DNA from: F23-B02 sp963629425
Lineage (GTDB): Bacteria > Bacillota > Clostridia > Oscillospirales > Oscillospiraceae
Assembly: GCA_963629425.1 (NCBI GenBank)
Contig: CAVGIU010000048.1
Coordinates: 1 to 11,970 of the forward strand
Reading direction: 5' to 3'
Length of the DNA stretch: 11,970 bases
Part shown: positions 1-6,936 of the stretch, in pieces
How the letters are laid out: each line of letters opens with the position of its first letter
Numbering within the stretch: position 1 is the stretch's first letter
The notes under the pieces: model-generated
What the model was told of the DNA's origin: nothing
Seen by the model: only the letters and a program-made list of their open reading frames with translations
Database searches by the model: none
Translations under genes and position numbers: made by a program

Positions 1-62
1 GGCAAGCCCATTCCCTACATGGTGCAGACGTAGATTTTGCACCAAATCAGAACAATTTCATT
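1..62. repeat. Fragments of two intergenic repeat families at the window edge
   Basis: Bases 1-21 match the right half of the palindromic repeat at 6730-6757 (GGCAAGCCC, then TTCCCTACA), so the element is cut by the window edge. Bases 34-60 carry a second module, TTTTGCACCAAATCAG followed by ACAATTTC, which recurs near 3581-3605 and 4743-4772. No coding signal is seen. The whole of 1-444 holds no credible gene, only repeats and the gyrA leader. Confidence 0.6.
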
Positions 63-70
63 GCCTGCAG

Positions 71-118
71 CGACCCCTCAGTCAGCTTTGCTGACAGCTA
101 CCCTTGCGCAGGGAAGCC
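71..118 (+). repeat. Two-hairpin intergenic repeat (module B), divergent copy
   Basis: This copy contains CCTCAGTCAGC, a short loop, GCTGACAG, then CCCT-TGCGC-AGGG. It keeps the two-stem plan of the module B copies elsewhere in the window, but the stems differ in sequence: GTCAGC/GCTGAC replaces GTCGGC/GCCGAC, and the second stem is shortened. It looks like a separate subfamily of the same element. Confidence 0.55.
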
Positions 119-171
119 GATGGGATGCGGCGCAAAATCAGCGCCATACTCACGGGAAGCGGCAGTTTCAC

Positions 172-293
172 GGTTTTGCCCGCACTTTCGATACCGGGCA
201 CCGGCAATAAGCGTATCCGTAGGTGCCTTAATGCGCCTCTGAAAATGCCTTCCCCTTGAGGGGAAGGTGCCGCCATCGGCGGCGGATGAGGTG
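172..293. repeat. Composite repeat: module A (+) joined to module B (-)
   Basis: Module A (about 172-245) contains TTTCGATACCGGGC, AATAAGCGTATCCGTAGG and ends in GCGCCTCTGAAAA. It runs straight into an inverted module B (246-293) with CCTTCCCC/GGGGAAGG and GCCGCC/GGCGGC stems. Module A recurs at 340, 3343, 3465, 3637, 4793, 6602, 11449, 11579, 11732 and 11916. The short reading frames crossing it are repeat translations, not genes. Confidence 0.8.
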
Positions 294-339
294 TGATCAT
301 ATCTGCGGCATCGCCGTACACCTATAGATATCAAGCAGT

Positions 340-413
340 CCCGGTTTCCACTGTAGTCTCGATACCGGGCACCAACATAAATGTATAGGAGAAGCGTTTA
401 ATCGCTATCGAAA
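340..413 (+). repeat. Module A repeat copy forming the gyrA leader
   Basis: TCTCGATACCGGGCACCAAC, then ATAAATGTATAGG, is a diverged module A copy. It occupies the space where the gyrA 5' untranslated region or promoter should lie. The GCGCTACTGAAAAA just before the gyrA start resembles the GCGCCACTGAAAAA end of other copies, so the repeat may reach the start codon. I see no convincing sigma-A promoter here. Confidence 0.6.
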
Positions 414-414
414 A

Positions 415-444
415 AAGGAGGAGCGCCAAGGCGCTACTGAAAAA
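415..444 (+). promoter_or_regulatory. gyrA ribosome binding site separated from the ATG by a hairpin
   Basis: A strong Shine-Dalgarno sequence, AAGGAGG (415-421), lies 23 nt before the gyrA ATG at 445, which is too far for normal use. The gap contains AGCGCC-AA-GGCGCT (422-435), a self-complementary 14-nt hairpin. If it folds, the remaining linear spacer is 9 nt (436-444), which is normal. No ATG, GTG or TTG lies in frame between this SD and the ATG at 445, so the start itself is not in doubt. Confidence 0.6.
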
Positions 445-2967
445 ATGGCAAGTAAGAATAAGGATTACAAACCTGAGGACATCGCATTTCCCGAACAGCA
501 CATAGTCCGGTCCGAGCTGGTCGGCGAGATGAAAACAAGCTATATCGAGTACGCGATGAGCGTTATCATCGGCCGCGCGCTGCCGGATGTGCGCGACGGC
601 CTCAAGCCCGTACACCGCAGAATACTCTACGCGATGTACGAGGATAACCTCACGCACGACAAGGCCTTCCGCAAATGTGCGACGGCAGTCGGCGACGTGC
701 TGGGCAGATACCATCCGCACGGCGACGCATCGGTTTACGATGCGCTGGTGCGCCTTGCGCAGGACTTTTCAATGCGCTATCCGCTCATCGAAGGCCACGG
801 CAACTTCGGCTCCGTCGACGGCGACCCACCCGCGGCGTACCGTTACACCGAAGCGCGCATGGCGCGCATGTCCGACGAGATGTTGCGCGACATAGAGAAG
901 GACACGGTCGACTGGGACCCCAACTTCGATGAAACGCGAAAGGAGCCGCGCGTTCTGCCGTCAAGATTCCCGAATCTGCTGGTCAACGGCTCGTCGGGCA
1001 TCGCCGTCGGCATGGCGACGAATATCCCGCCGCACAACCTCACCGAGGTCATAAACGCCTGCATCTGCGTGCTGGATAACCCCGAGGCGACGATGAGCGA
1101 GCTTCTGCAGCACGTCACGGGCCCCGACTTCCCGACCAAGGGCATCATCATGGGCCGCAGCGGCATCCGCCAGGCCTACATGACCGGCCGCGGCAAGGTC
1201 ATCATGCGCGCGCGCACGGAGTTTGAGGAGTTCGGCAAGGACAGGACGAGGATCATCGTCACCGAGCTTCCCTATCAGGTCAATAAGCGCCAGCTCATCG
1301 CGACGATCGCCGAAAACGTGCGCGATAAGCGCATAGAGGGCATCTCCGACCTGCGCGACGAGACCGACCGCAACGGTATGCGCATAGTCATCGAGCTCAA
1401 GCGCGACGCAAACCCCCAGGTCGTACTCAACCGCCTGCTGACGCAGACGCAGATGCAGACGAGCTTTTCGATAAATATGCTGGCGCTGGTCAATAACCAG
1501 ACCCAGCCGAAGATACTCAACCTGCGCCACATCATCGACGAGTACCTCACATTCCAGGAGGAGCTCATCGTGCGCAGAACGAAATTCGACCTCAGAAAGG
1601 CCGAGGAGCGCGCCCACCTCTTAGAGGGTCTGCTCATCGCGCAGGATAACATCGACGAGGTCATCCACATCATCCGCAACAGCTACGATAACGCAAAGCA
1701 GAACCTCATGGAGCGCTTCGGACTTTCCGACGTGCAGGCGCAGGCAATACTGGACATGCGCCTGAAATCGCTTCAGGGACTCGACCGCGAGAAGTTGGAG
1801 AACGAGTACCGCGAGCTCGAGGAGCGCATCGCCTATTATAAGGAGCTGCTCGCCGACCCCGAGAAGATCAAGGGCGTTTTGAAGACCGAGCTTATCGACA
1901 TCCGCGACAGATACGGCGACGAGCGCAAGACCGAGATACAGGACGTTGAGGACGAGATCGACATCGAAGACCTCATCGATGAGGAGGACTGCGTCTACAC
2001 CCTCACCCACAACGGCTACATTAAGCGCCTGCCCACGGCCGAGTACCGCGCCCAGGGACGCGGCGGCAAGGGCGTAAAGGCCATGGCCACGCGTGAGGAG
2101 GACTACGTCGAAACTGTGTTCACCGCCTCGACGCACGACAGCATACTGTTCTTCACGAACCTCGGCAAGGTCTATGTCCGCAAGGGCTACCGCATCCCCG
2201 AGGCGGGCAGATCGGCGCGCGGACAGAACATAGTGAATATAATCCCCACCGACCCCGGCGAAAAGGTCAGCGCCATGATCGCGGGCCGCGGCATAACCGA
2301 GGATAACTACCTCGTTTTCGTAACACGCAACGGCACCGTCAAGCGCACCGCGCAGTCGGCATTCAAGAACATTCGTTCGAACGGCATCCGCGCCCTGTCG
2401 CTGGACGAGGGAGACGAGCTCATCACCGTCCTGCAGACCTCCGGCGAGGATAAGATACTGCTCGCAACGCATGACGGCATGGCCATCTGCTTTAACGAGA
2501 CCGACGCACGCGCAATGGGCCGCGATGCAGTCGGTGTGCGCGGCATCCGCCTGCGCGAGGGCGACTTCGTCGTCGGCGCGGGCATCGCGGCCGAGGGCTC
2601 GGCGATACTGAGCATAACCGAAAACGGTTACGGTAAGCGCACCGACGTCGGCGAATACAGTGTGCAGAACCGCGGCGGTATGGGACTTAAAAACTACAAT
2701 GTCACCGACAAAACCGGCCCGATCGCCGACGTCGTCATCGTTCACGGCGGCGAGGATCTGCTGGTCATATCCGATGACGGCACGATCATCCGCATGGATG
2801 TCGGCAGCATAAGCCTGCTCTCGCGCAGCACACAGGGCGTGCGCGTCATGCGCCTTACGGGCGATGCGAAGGTCATCTCCATCGCCCCGACCGATAAGGA
2901 ATCGGATGCGGACGAAGGCAGCACCGATGCGGAGGCTGCCGATGCCCGACCGGAAGCAGATAGCTGA
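445..2967 (+). CDS. gyrA: DNA gyrase subunit A
   Basis: This is the A subunit of DNA gyrase, the type IIA topoisomerase that introduces negative supercoils as an A2B2 complex with GyrB (gyrB is not in this window). The 840-residue length is normal for the family. The N-terminal breakage-reunion domain has the typical EMKTSYIEYAMSVI start (28-41). The catalytic tyrosine is Y134 in RYTEARM. The quinolone-resistance-determining region is HPHGDASVYD (90-99), where the residue equivalent to E. coli Ser83 is Ala95, while the acidic Asp87 equivalent is kept as D99. A GyrA box, QGRGGKG (537-543), opens the C-terminal beta-pinwheel and favours gyrase over topoisomerase IV ParC. The tail after about residue 815 is acidic and low-complexity. 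The start is the first ATG after the SD at 415-421. A small membrane-protein gene follows after 26 nt and may be cotranscribed. Confidence 0.98.
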   Translation: MASKNKDYKPEDIAFPEQHIVRSELVGEMKTSYIEYAMSVIIGRALPDVRDGLKPVHRRILYAMYEDNLTHDKAFRKCATAVGDVLGRYHPHGDASVYDALVRLAQDFSMRYPLIEGHGNFGSVDGDPPAAYRYTEARMARMSDEMLRDIEKDTVDWDPNFDETRKEPRVLPSRFPNLLVNGSSGIAVGMATNIPPHNLTEVINACICVLDNPEATMSELLQHVTGPDFPTKGIIMGRSGIRQAYMTGRGKVIMRARTEFEEFGKDRTRIIVTELPYQVNKRQLIATIAENVRDKRIEGISDLRDETDRNGMRIVIELKRDANPQVVLNRLLTQTQMQTSFSINMLALVNNQTQPKILNLRHIIDEYLTFQEELIVRRTKFDLRKAEERAHLLEGLLIAQDNIDEVIHIIRNSYDNAKQNLMERFGLSDVQAQAILDMRLKSLQGLDREKLENEYRELEERIAYYKELLADPEKIKGVLKTELIDIRDRYGDERKTEIQDVEDEIDIEDLIDEEDCVYTLTHNGYIKRLPTAEYRAQGRGGKGVKAMATREEDYVETVFTASTHDSILFFTNLGKVYVRKGYRIPEAGRSARGQNIVNIIPTDPGEKVSAMIAGRGITEDNYLVFVTRNGTVKRTAQSAFKNIRSNGIRALSLDEGDELITVLQTSGEDKILLATHDGMAICFNETDARAMGRDAVGVRGIRLREGDFVVGAGIAAEGSAILSITENGYGKRTDVGEYSVQNRGGMGLKNYNVTDKTGPIADVVIVHGGEDLLVISDDGTIIRMDVGSISLLSRSTQGVRVMRLTGDAKVISIAPTDKESDADEGSTDAEAADARPEADS

Positions 2968-2993
2968 GCGTGTGCATCGCTGAAAGGAAGCTT

Positions 2994-3344
2994 ATGAACA
3001 CGAAATCAATGATCCATAAAGTCTCCGGATGCACCGCGGCAGTTTCGCTCGCGGCTCTGATGGTGAAATATCCGCTGCGCAAGCTCGGCATGCACAAGGC
3101 AAATGCCGTCATGATGCAGGCGCACGAGGCGGCAAGCGGTGCGTACTTTCTCGCAGCGCTCGTCCATATGGCGACGGCGCAAAAAACGAGCAGTTTCAAG
3201 GCCTTGAGCGGCTTTGCGGCCTTTGCGATAAGCGTCGTGCTCATCGCCGACTGCCATATGGCCAGTGATCAGCAGGCAAAAATGCAGCGCCACCGCGCGT
3301 ATTCAGCGGCACTGACCCTGACTACCCTCTCTCACATTTTTTAG
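2994..3344 (+). CDS. Small four-helix membrane protein, candidate b-type cytochrome
   Basis: A 116-residue protein of unknown function. I chose the ATG at 2994 over the GTG at 2970 because AAAGGAAG (2983-2990) lies just before it. The sequence reads as four hydrophobic helices (about 8-24, 38-60, 68-88, 98-116). Helix 2 holds H44 and H58 in HEAASGAYFLAALVHM, and helix 4 holds H100 and H114; both pairs are 14 residues apart. Two parallel helices, each with two histidines at 13-14 spacing and one helix between them, is the ligand plan of di-haem membrane cytochromes b. The HE-x-x-x-G motif also recalls the DUF4405 type of small cytochrome-like membrane proteins. Haem binding is inferred, not shown. 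It follows gyrA by 26 nt, so it is probably read through from gyrA. The stop TAG sits on the edge of a module A repeat. Confidence 0.7.
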   Translation: MNTKSMIHKVSGCTAAVSLAALMVKYPLRKLGMHKANAVMMQAHEAASGAYFLAALVHMATAQKTSSFKALSGFAAFAISVVLIADCHMASDQQAKMQRHRAYSAALTLTTLSHIF

Positions 3345-3430
3345 AGGCGCATTTTTAGAGGCGCACGGACGCACCTACGGATACGTTTATTACGGCAGCC
3401 CGGTGTCGAGAGTGCGGAGAAAACCGTTAG
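3343..3430 (-). repeat. Module A repeat, inverted copy, abutting the upstream stop codon
   Basis: Read on the minus strand this is a module A copy: CTCTCGACACCGGGC, then AATAAACGTATCCGTAGG. Its outer end, TTAGAGGCGC, occurs twice 14 bases apart (around 3341 and 3355) and supplies the stop codon of the preceding gene. Confidence 0.75.
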
Positions 3431-3464
3431 TCTGCCGCTCCCCGTGAGAACTGCGGTTTTATCC

Positions 3465-3697
3465 GCGCTCTACGGTCGTGCTGACGCAATAAATGTATCA
3501 GTAAATGTGTATGCGCCACTGAAAAAACACCTCATCCGTCGGCTTGCGCCGACACCTTCCCCTCAAGGGGAAGGCAAAAGTTCTGCACCAAATCAGCACA
3601 ATTTCGAGGGAAGCGAAACGCCCCGGCTTGTGCCAATGTTTCGACACCGGGCTGACGCAAAAAACGTATAAGTACAATGAGAAAGCGAGGCTAAAAA
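3465..3697 (+). repeat. Composite repeat, modules A-B-C-A
   Basis: In order: a module A copy (3465-3527) with GCAATAAATGTATCAG and GCGCCACTGAAAAAA; a full module B (3528-3576) with stems GTCGGC-TTGC-GCCGAC and CCTTCCCC-TCAA-GGGGAAGG; module C (about 3581-3605, CTGCACCAAATCAGCACA); and a second A copy (from about 3637) with TTTCGACACCGGGCTGACGC. The last copy runs up to the start of the next gene and contains TATAAG and TACAAT, -10-like but without a good -35 partner. The reading frame across this block is a repeat translation and is not called. Confidence 0.8.
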
Positions 3698-4186
3698 ATG
3701 AACGACAACAGGAGAAATCAGAAGCCCGAGGGCGGCATCTCGAAGCTTGTTATCTTTGCCGTCGTGGCATTTTTTGTGTTCATCGAAGCGATCGGGATCG
3801 ATGGCGGCAGCATATTCTTCATAATTTTAACGGTCGGCGTCGTCGCTGCCGTGGCGGCCGCAATAAAAAAGCAGCAGGCCGACAGTAAGAACGGTGCGTC
3901 GGATGCCGAAAACGCCGCGCCCGCAAAGCGCGAGTTTAAGCCTCAGCACTTTGATATGTCGAAGTTTACCGGCAAACGTGCGCAGGGCGGAAGCCTCAGC
4001 AAGCGCCTGACCGAAAAAATGCGCGACGATCTCAGCCGCTGCGACGACGATCATGAGCACGTTGAGCCGACGATCAGCGGTACGCCCGATGAAAAGCGCG
4101 CCGCGCAGCTCAGGGAGCTGCTGCGCAACGGCCTCATCGAAAAGGATGAGTATAATATCCTCATGCGAAAGTTTGGGCTGAAATGA
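3698..4186 (+). CDS. Membrane protein with C-terminal SHOCT-like domain
   Basis: A 162-residue protein of unknown role. After a short polar N-terminus there are two likely membrane helices (about 16-33 and 38-56), then a charged linker (about 57-130). The C-terminal piece (133-162) contains RELLRNGLIEKDEYNILMRK. This matches the pattern of the SHOCT (short C-terminal) domain: a helix with LRELL, a turn with G-[LI]-I, then an E-[EY]-[YF] helix. SHOCT domains are found at the ends of many unrelated proteins and probably mediate oligomerisation. The start has a modest purine-rich site, AGCGAGG (3684-3690), 7 nt upstream. The stop overlaps the rnhA start (ATGA), indicating translational coupling; the two genes form an operon, though a shared function is not evident. 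Confidence 0.8.
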   Translation: MNDNRRNQKPEGGISKLVIFAVVAFFVFIEAIGIDGGSIFFIILTVGVVAAVAAAIKKQQADSKNGASDAENAAPAKREFKPQHFDMSKFTGKRAQGGSLSKRLTEKMRDDLSRCDDDHEHVEPTISGTPDEKRAAQLRELLRNGLIEKDEYNILMRKFGLK

Positions 4187-4635
4187 TGAAAACAGTTACG
4201 ATATACACCGACGGAGCGTGCTCCGGCAACCCGGGACCGGGCGGCTGGGGCGCGATTTTGTGCTATAATGGTGCAAAAAAAGAGCTCTCGGGCGGCGAAA
4301 AGCAGACAACAAACAACCGAATGGAGCTCACCGGAGTTATCTCGGCACTCAAGGCGCTGAAGGAGCCATGCATAGTTGAGCTGTACTCGGACTCAAAATA
4401 CGTCATCGACGCGCTAAGCAAGGGCTGGGCGGTCTCGTGGCGGAAAAACGGCTGGAAAAAGGCCGATAAAAAACCGGCGCTGAACCCCGACCTCTGGGCT
4501 GAGCTGCTTGAGCTGTGCGAAAAGCACGATGTCCGCTGCCACTGGGTCAAGGGTCACGCCGAGAACGAGTTCAATAACCGCTGCGACGAGCTGGCCGTCG
4601 CGCAGTCTCAGCGCGCAGGCCGCGCCTGCGAATGA
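4183..4635 (+). CDS. rnhA: Ribonuclease HI
   Basis: RNase HI cleaves the RNA strand of RNA-DNA hybrids, removing R-loops and primer RNA. The 150-residue protein has the full active site in canonical spacing: D10 (IYTDGACSGNPGPGGWG), E48 (NRMELT), D70 (YSDSKYVI), H125 (WVKGHA) and D135 (NRCDELA), counted from the first of two consecutive ATGs (4183 and 4186). From the second ATG each number falls by one. The basic protrusion, or handle, is present (GWAVSWRKNGWKKADKK, 81-97), as in E. coli RNase HI. No N-terminal hybrid-binding domain is present. The first ATG overlaps the preceding stop as ATGA, which suggests reinitiation; no separate SD is obvious. The C-terminal QSQRAGRACE extends slightly past the conserved fold. 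Confidence 0.95.
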   Translation: MMKTVTIYTDGACSGNPGPGGWGAILCYNGAKKELSGGEKQTTNNRMELTGVISALKALKEPCIVELYSDSKYVIDALSKGWAVSWRKNGWKKADKKPALNPDLWAELLELCEKHDVRCHWVKGHAENEFNNRCDELAVAQSQRAGRACE

Positions 4636-4680
4636 ATAATGAATAATTGTGGTGTGCGCACAGCGCACGGATTTGAATTT

Positions 4681-4866
4681 CACCTCATCCGTCGGCTAAC
4701 GCCGACACATTCCCCTCAAAGGGGAAGGCAAGGGTGCGGCGCGAATTTTTGCACTGAATCAGCACAATTTCACGTGGTGCGAAACGATGCGGTTTATGCC
4801 GGCGTTTCGATACCGGGCAAGCGCAATAACAGTATCCGTAGTTGCGTCAATGCGCCTCTAAAAAAG
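4681..4866 (+). repeat. Composite repeat, modules B-C-A
   Basis: Module B (4681-4731) has stems GTCGGC-TAAC-GCCGAC and TTCCCC-TCAAA-GGGGAA. Module C (about 4743-4772) has TTTTTGCACTGAATCAGCAC. Module A (about 4793-4866) has TTTCGATACCGGGC and AGTATCCGTAG, ending in GCGCCTCTAAAAAA. The block fills nearly all of the rnhA-ABC transporter spacer. The 194-residue frame crossing it is a repeat translation that then shadows the transporter. Confidence 0.85.
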
Positions 4867-4882
4867 AAAGTAAAGGTACAAG

Positions 4883-6607
4883 ATGAAATTCGAAAACAAA
4901 ACCCCGTTTCAGATATTCATGGAGTATATCAAGACCGAGAAGAAGCTGTTTATAATCGATACTATATGCGCGGTGCTGGTCGCGGCAATCGACCTTGCGT
5001 TCCCGTATGTGTCGAAAAGCAGCATGCAGACCTACCTGCCGCAGAGCATGTACAAGACTTTTTTCATCGTCATGGCGATCCTGGCGCTGGCATATGTGCT
5101 CAAGGCGGCGCTGTACTACGTCATAACGGTGCTCGGCCACCGCATGGGCGTGAACATCGAGTCGCGCATGCGCGAGGATCTTTATACCCACATGCAGGAG
5201 CTCTCCTTCGGCTTTTACGATAAAAACCGCACCGGTACGCTCATGAGCCGTCTCACGGGCGACCTGTTTGAGATAACCGAGCTTGCCCACCACGGGCCGG
5301 AGAATATCATCATCTGTGCCCTGACGATAGTCGGTGCTATGATAATCATGGCAACGATAAACTGGCAGCTTACGCTGGTGCTGGCGATACTCCTGCCGCT
5401 GTGCCTGTGGTTTACGCTCAAATGCCGCGTGAAAATGAAGGCTGCGAACATGGAGGTCAAGCGCAGGATGGGCACCATCTACTCGGCGCTCGAAAACGGC
5501 GTTTCCGGAGTGCGCACAGCCAAGGCCTTCGCCAATGAGGAGCTCGAAAAGGAGAAATTCGACGCCGCAAACGACCTCTACCGCGGCGCTAAAAAGGAAT
5601 ATTACAAAACCATGGGTGCGTTCATGAGCGGCATGGAGTTCACGACCGGCATCATGCCCGTCGCGGTCATCGCCGTCGGCGGTCTCATGATAATGCGCGG
5701 CAGCTTCGGCTACATCGACCTTATCACCTTCACGCTGTACGTCTCTACATTCATAAACCCCGTGCGCAAGCTTGCGCAGTTTGCCGAGATCTATATGCAG
5801 GGCGCCGCGGGCTTCGAGCGCTTCCTTGAGATCATGCGCACCGAGCCCGAGATAAAGGACGCGCCGGACGCTGCCGACCTCGGCCGCGTAAAGGGCGATA
5901 TTGCGCTCGAGAATGTGAGCTTCACCTACGACAGCGTCGAGGTGCTGCACAATGTCAGCCTGCGTGCCGAGTCCGGAAAGACTCTCGCGCTCATCGGCCC
6001 CTCCGGCGGAGGCAAGACCACGGTCAGCCAGCTCATCATGCGATTTTATGATGTTTCCGACGGCCGCGTCACCGTCGACGGTAAGGACGTGCGTGACATC
6101 ACTCAGGCGTCGCTGCGGCGCAATATCGGTATCATCCAGCAGGACGTCTATATGTTTGCCGGCACCGTGCGTGAAAACATCCGCTACGGCCGCCCGGACG
6201 CAAGCGACGAGGAGATAGTCGAGGCCGCGCGCCTTGCCGAGCTGCACGACGAGATCATGCAGATGCCCGACGGCTACGACAGCTACATCGGCGAACGCGG
6301 CGTGATGCTCTCGGGCGGGCAGAAGCAGCGCATCTCCATTGCGCGCGTGTTTCTGAAAAACCCGCCGGTGCTGATCCTCGATGAAGCGACCAGCGCACTG
6401 GACACCGTCACCGAGCGCCGTATCCAGGCCTCGCTCGACAGGCTGTGTGTCGGCAGAACGAGCATCGTCATTGCCCACCGTCTGTCAACCATCCGAAACG
6501 CGGACAGCATCGCCGTCATCGAGCACGGCCGCGTCGCCGAGCAGGGCACCCACGCCGAACTCATTGCAAAAGGCGGAATATATGCCCGTTTGTCGGATGC
6601 GCTTTGA
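4883..6607 (+). CDS. ABC exporter half-transporter (fused membrane and ATPase domains)
   Basis: A 574-residue type IV ABC exporter half-molecule of the MsbA/BmrA kind, expected to homodimerise in the cytoplasmic membrane and export a lipid, drug or peptide using ATP. Six membrane segments can be read (about 20-41, 58-84, 139-159, 161-180, 247-271, 276-296). The nucleotide-binding domain (about 337-574) is complete: A-loop Y349, Walker A GPSGGGKT (372-379), Q-loop in IIQQD (417-421), signature LSGGQ (476-480), Walker B VLILDE with catalytic E501, D-loop SALD (504-507) and switch H532. There is no N-terminal peptidase domain, so it is not a bacteriocin-processing exporter. The ATG is preceded by AAAGGT (4872-4877). 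It stands alone between repeat blocks, with no partner half-transporter nearby. The substrate cannot be told from sequence. Confidence 0.93.
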   Translation: MKFENKTPFQIFMEYIKTEKKLFIIDTICAVLVAAIDLAFPYVSKSSMQTYLPQSMYKTFFIVMAILALAYVLKAALYYVITVLGHRMGVNIESRMREDLYTHMQELSFGFYDKNRTGTLMSRLTGDLFEITELAHHGPENIIICALTIVGAMIIMATINWQLTLVLAILLPLCLWFTLKCRVKMKAANMEVKRRMGTIYSALENGVSGVRTAKAFANEELEKEKFDAANDLYRGAKKEYYKTMGAFMSGMEFTTGIMPVAVIAVGGLMIMRGSFGYIDLITFTLYVSTFINPVRKLAQFAEIYMQGAAGFERFLEIMRTEPEIKDAPDAADLGRVKGDIALENVSFTYDSVEVLHNVSLRAESGKTLALIGPSGGGKTTVSQLIMRFYDVSDGRVTVDGKDVRDITQASLRRNIGIIQQDVYMFAGTVRENIRYGRPDASDEEIVEAARLAELHDEIMQMPDGYDSYIGERGVMLSGGQKQRISIARVFLKNPPVLILDEATSALDTVTERRIQASLDRLCVGRTSIVIAHRLSTIRNADSIAVIEHGRVAEQGTHAELIAKGGIYARLSDAL

Positions 6608-6656
6608 GGCTGTACCGATACATTTATTGCGTCAGCCCGAGCGGCGACCGCGGAGC
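6602..6656 (-). repeat. Module A repeat, inverted copy, on the ABC gene stop codon
   Basis: On the minus strand it reads CGGGCTGACGCAATAAATGT, then ATCGGTACAGCCTCA, the shorter A variant also seen at 3465 and 11579. The transporter stop TGA (6605-6607) lies within its outer edge. Confidence 0.65.
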
Positions 6657-6670
6657 AAAATATAAGAAAA

Positions 6671-6757
6671 CGGGCGGGCATTGCCCGACCCTACGAATAG
6701 GTTTTAGTGCCGACGAAAATTCAACAAACGGAACGGGCAAGCCCGTTCCCTACAATA
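6671..6757. repeat. Pair of palindromic CGGGCA/TGCCCG repeats
   Basis: Two related hairpins: CGGGCA-T-TGCCCG (6675-6687) followed by ACCCTACGA, and GGAACGGGC-AA-GCCCGTTCC (6730-6749) followed by CTACAA. A third, truncated copy is at 1-21. Each has a G+C-rich stem followed by CCCTAC or CCTAC. Neither has a T-run, so they are not classical terminators. The rest of 6608-6880 contains only repeats. Confidence 0.65.
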
Positions 6758-6783
6758 GTGCACCGCATTACGTACTGCGCCCC

Positions 6784-6835
6784 TTGCCTTCCCCTCCAAG
6801 GGGAAGGTGTCAGCCGAAGACTGACGGATGAGGTG
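6784..6835 (-). repeat. Module B repeat, inverted copy with altered first stem
   Basis: Read on the minus strand: CACCTCATCC, then GTCAGTC-TTC-GGCTGAC, then a CCTTCCCC/GGGGAAGG hairpin. The first stem differs from the common GTCGGC/GCCGAC on both arms and still pairs. Confidence 0.8.
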
Positions 6836-6843
6836 AAAATCAA

Positions 6844-6868
6844 ATGCGTTTGCCGAAGGCAAACGCAT
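6844..6868. other. Perfect 11-bp hairpin of unknown role
   Basis: ATGCGTTTGCC-GAA-GGCAAACGCAT pairs perfectly over 11 bp with a 3-nt loop. No T-run follows on either strand. It lies between a module B copy and the bidirectional terminator, downstream of both converging genes. It may be an RNA 3'-end stabiliser or a relic of another repeat. Confidence 0.5.
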
Positions 6869-6886
6869 ATTGCTGTCAGCTAAAAT

Positions 6887-6922
6887 AAAAAGAGCGAGGA
6901 AATTTCATTCCTCGCTCTTTTT
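6887..6922. terminator. Bidirectional intrinsic terminator between the ABC gene and rpsT
   Basis: A 15-bp perfect stem (AAAAAGAGCGAGGAA with TTCCTCGCTCTTTTT) closes a 6-nt loop (6902-6907). A T-run ends each arm on its own strand, so it can stop transcription both ways. It ends 14 nt past the rpsT stop on the minus strand and is also the first good terminator after the ABC transporter on the plus strand. Confidence 0.9.
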
Positions 6923-6936
6923 ATTAATGTATAAGA

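Noticed and set aside
1621..2745. Long minus-strand open frame (374 codons) opposite gyrA
   Set aside because: Antisense shadow of gyrA with shadow-like composition.
2970..2993. GTG start for the gene downstream of gyrA
   Set aside because: The ATG at 2994 has AAAGGAAG just upstream; the GTG at 2970 does not, and it would sit 2 nt from the gyrA stop with a polar, unconserved-looking extension.
3444..3671. Small plus-strand ORFs with TPSPQGEG-type peptides, also near 82-334, 4639-4860, 6445-6831 and 11397-11953
   Set aside because: They are translations of the module B hairpin repeat in various frames, a common false gene call in these genomes.
3667..3678. Promoter carried by the module A repeat (TATAAG or TACAAT)
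   Set aside because: The -10-like hexamers lack a -35 at suitable spacing, and other copies do not conserve them well.
4847..6478. Long minus-strand open frame (543 codons) opposite the ABC exporter
   Set aside because: It is antisense to a complete ABC exporter with all motifs. Its composition (rich in H, R, D, A, V) is that of a high-G+C shadow frame, and no ribosome binding site or family motif is seen.
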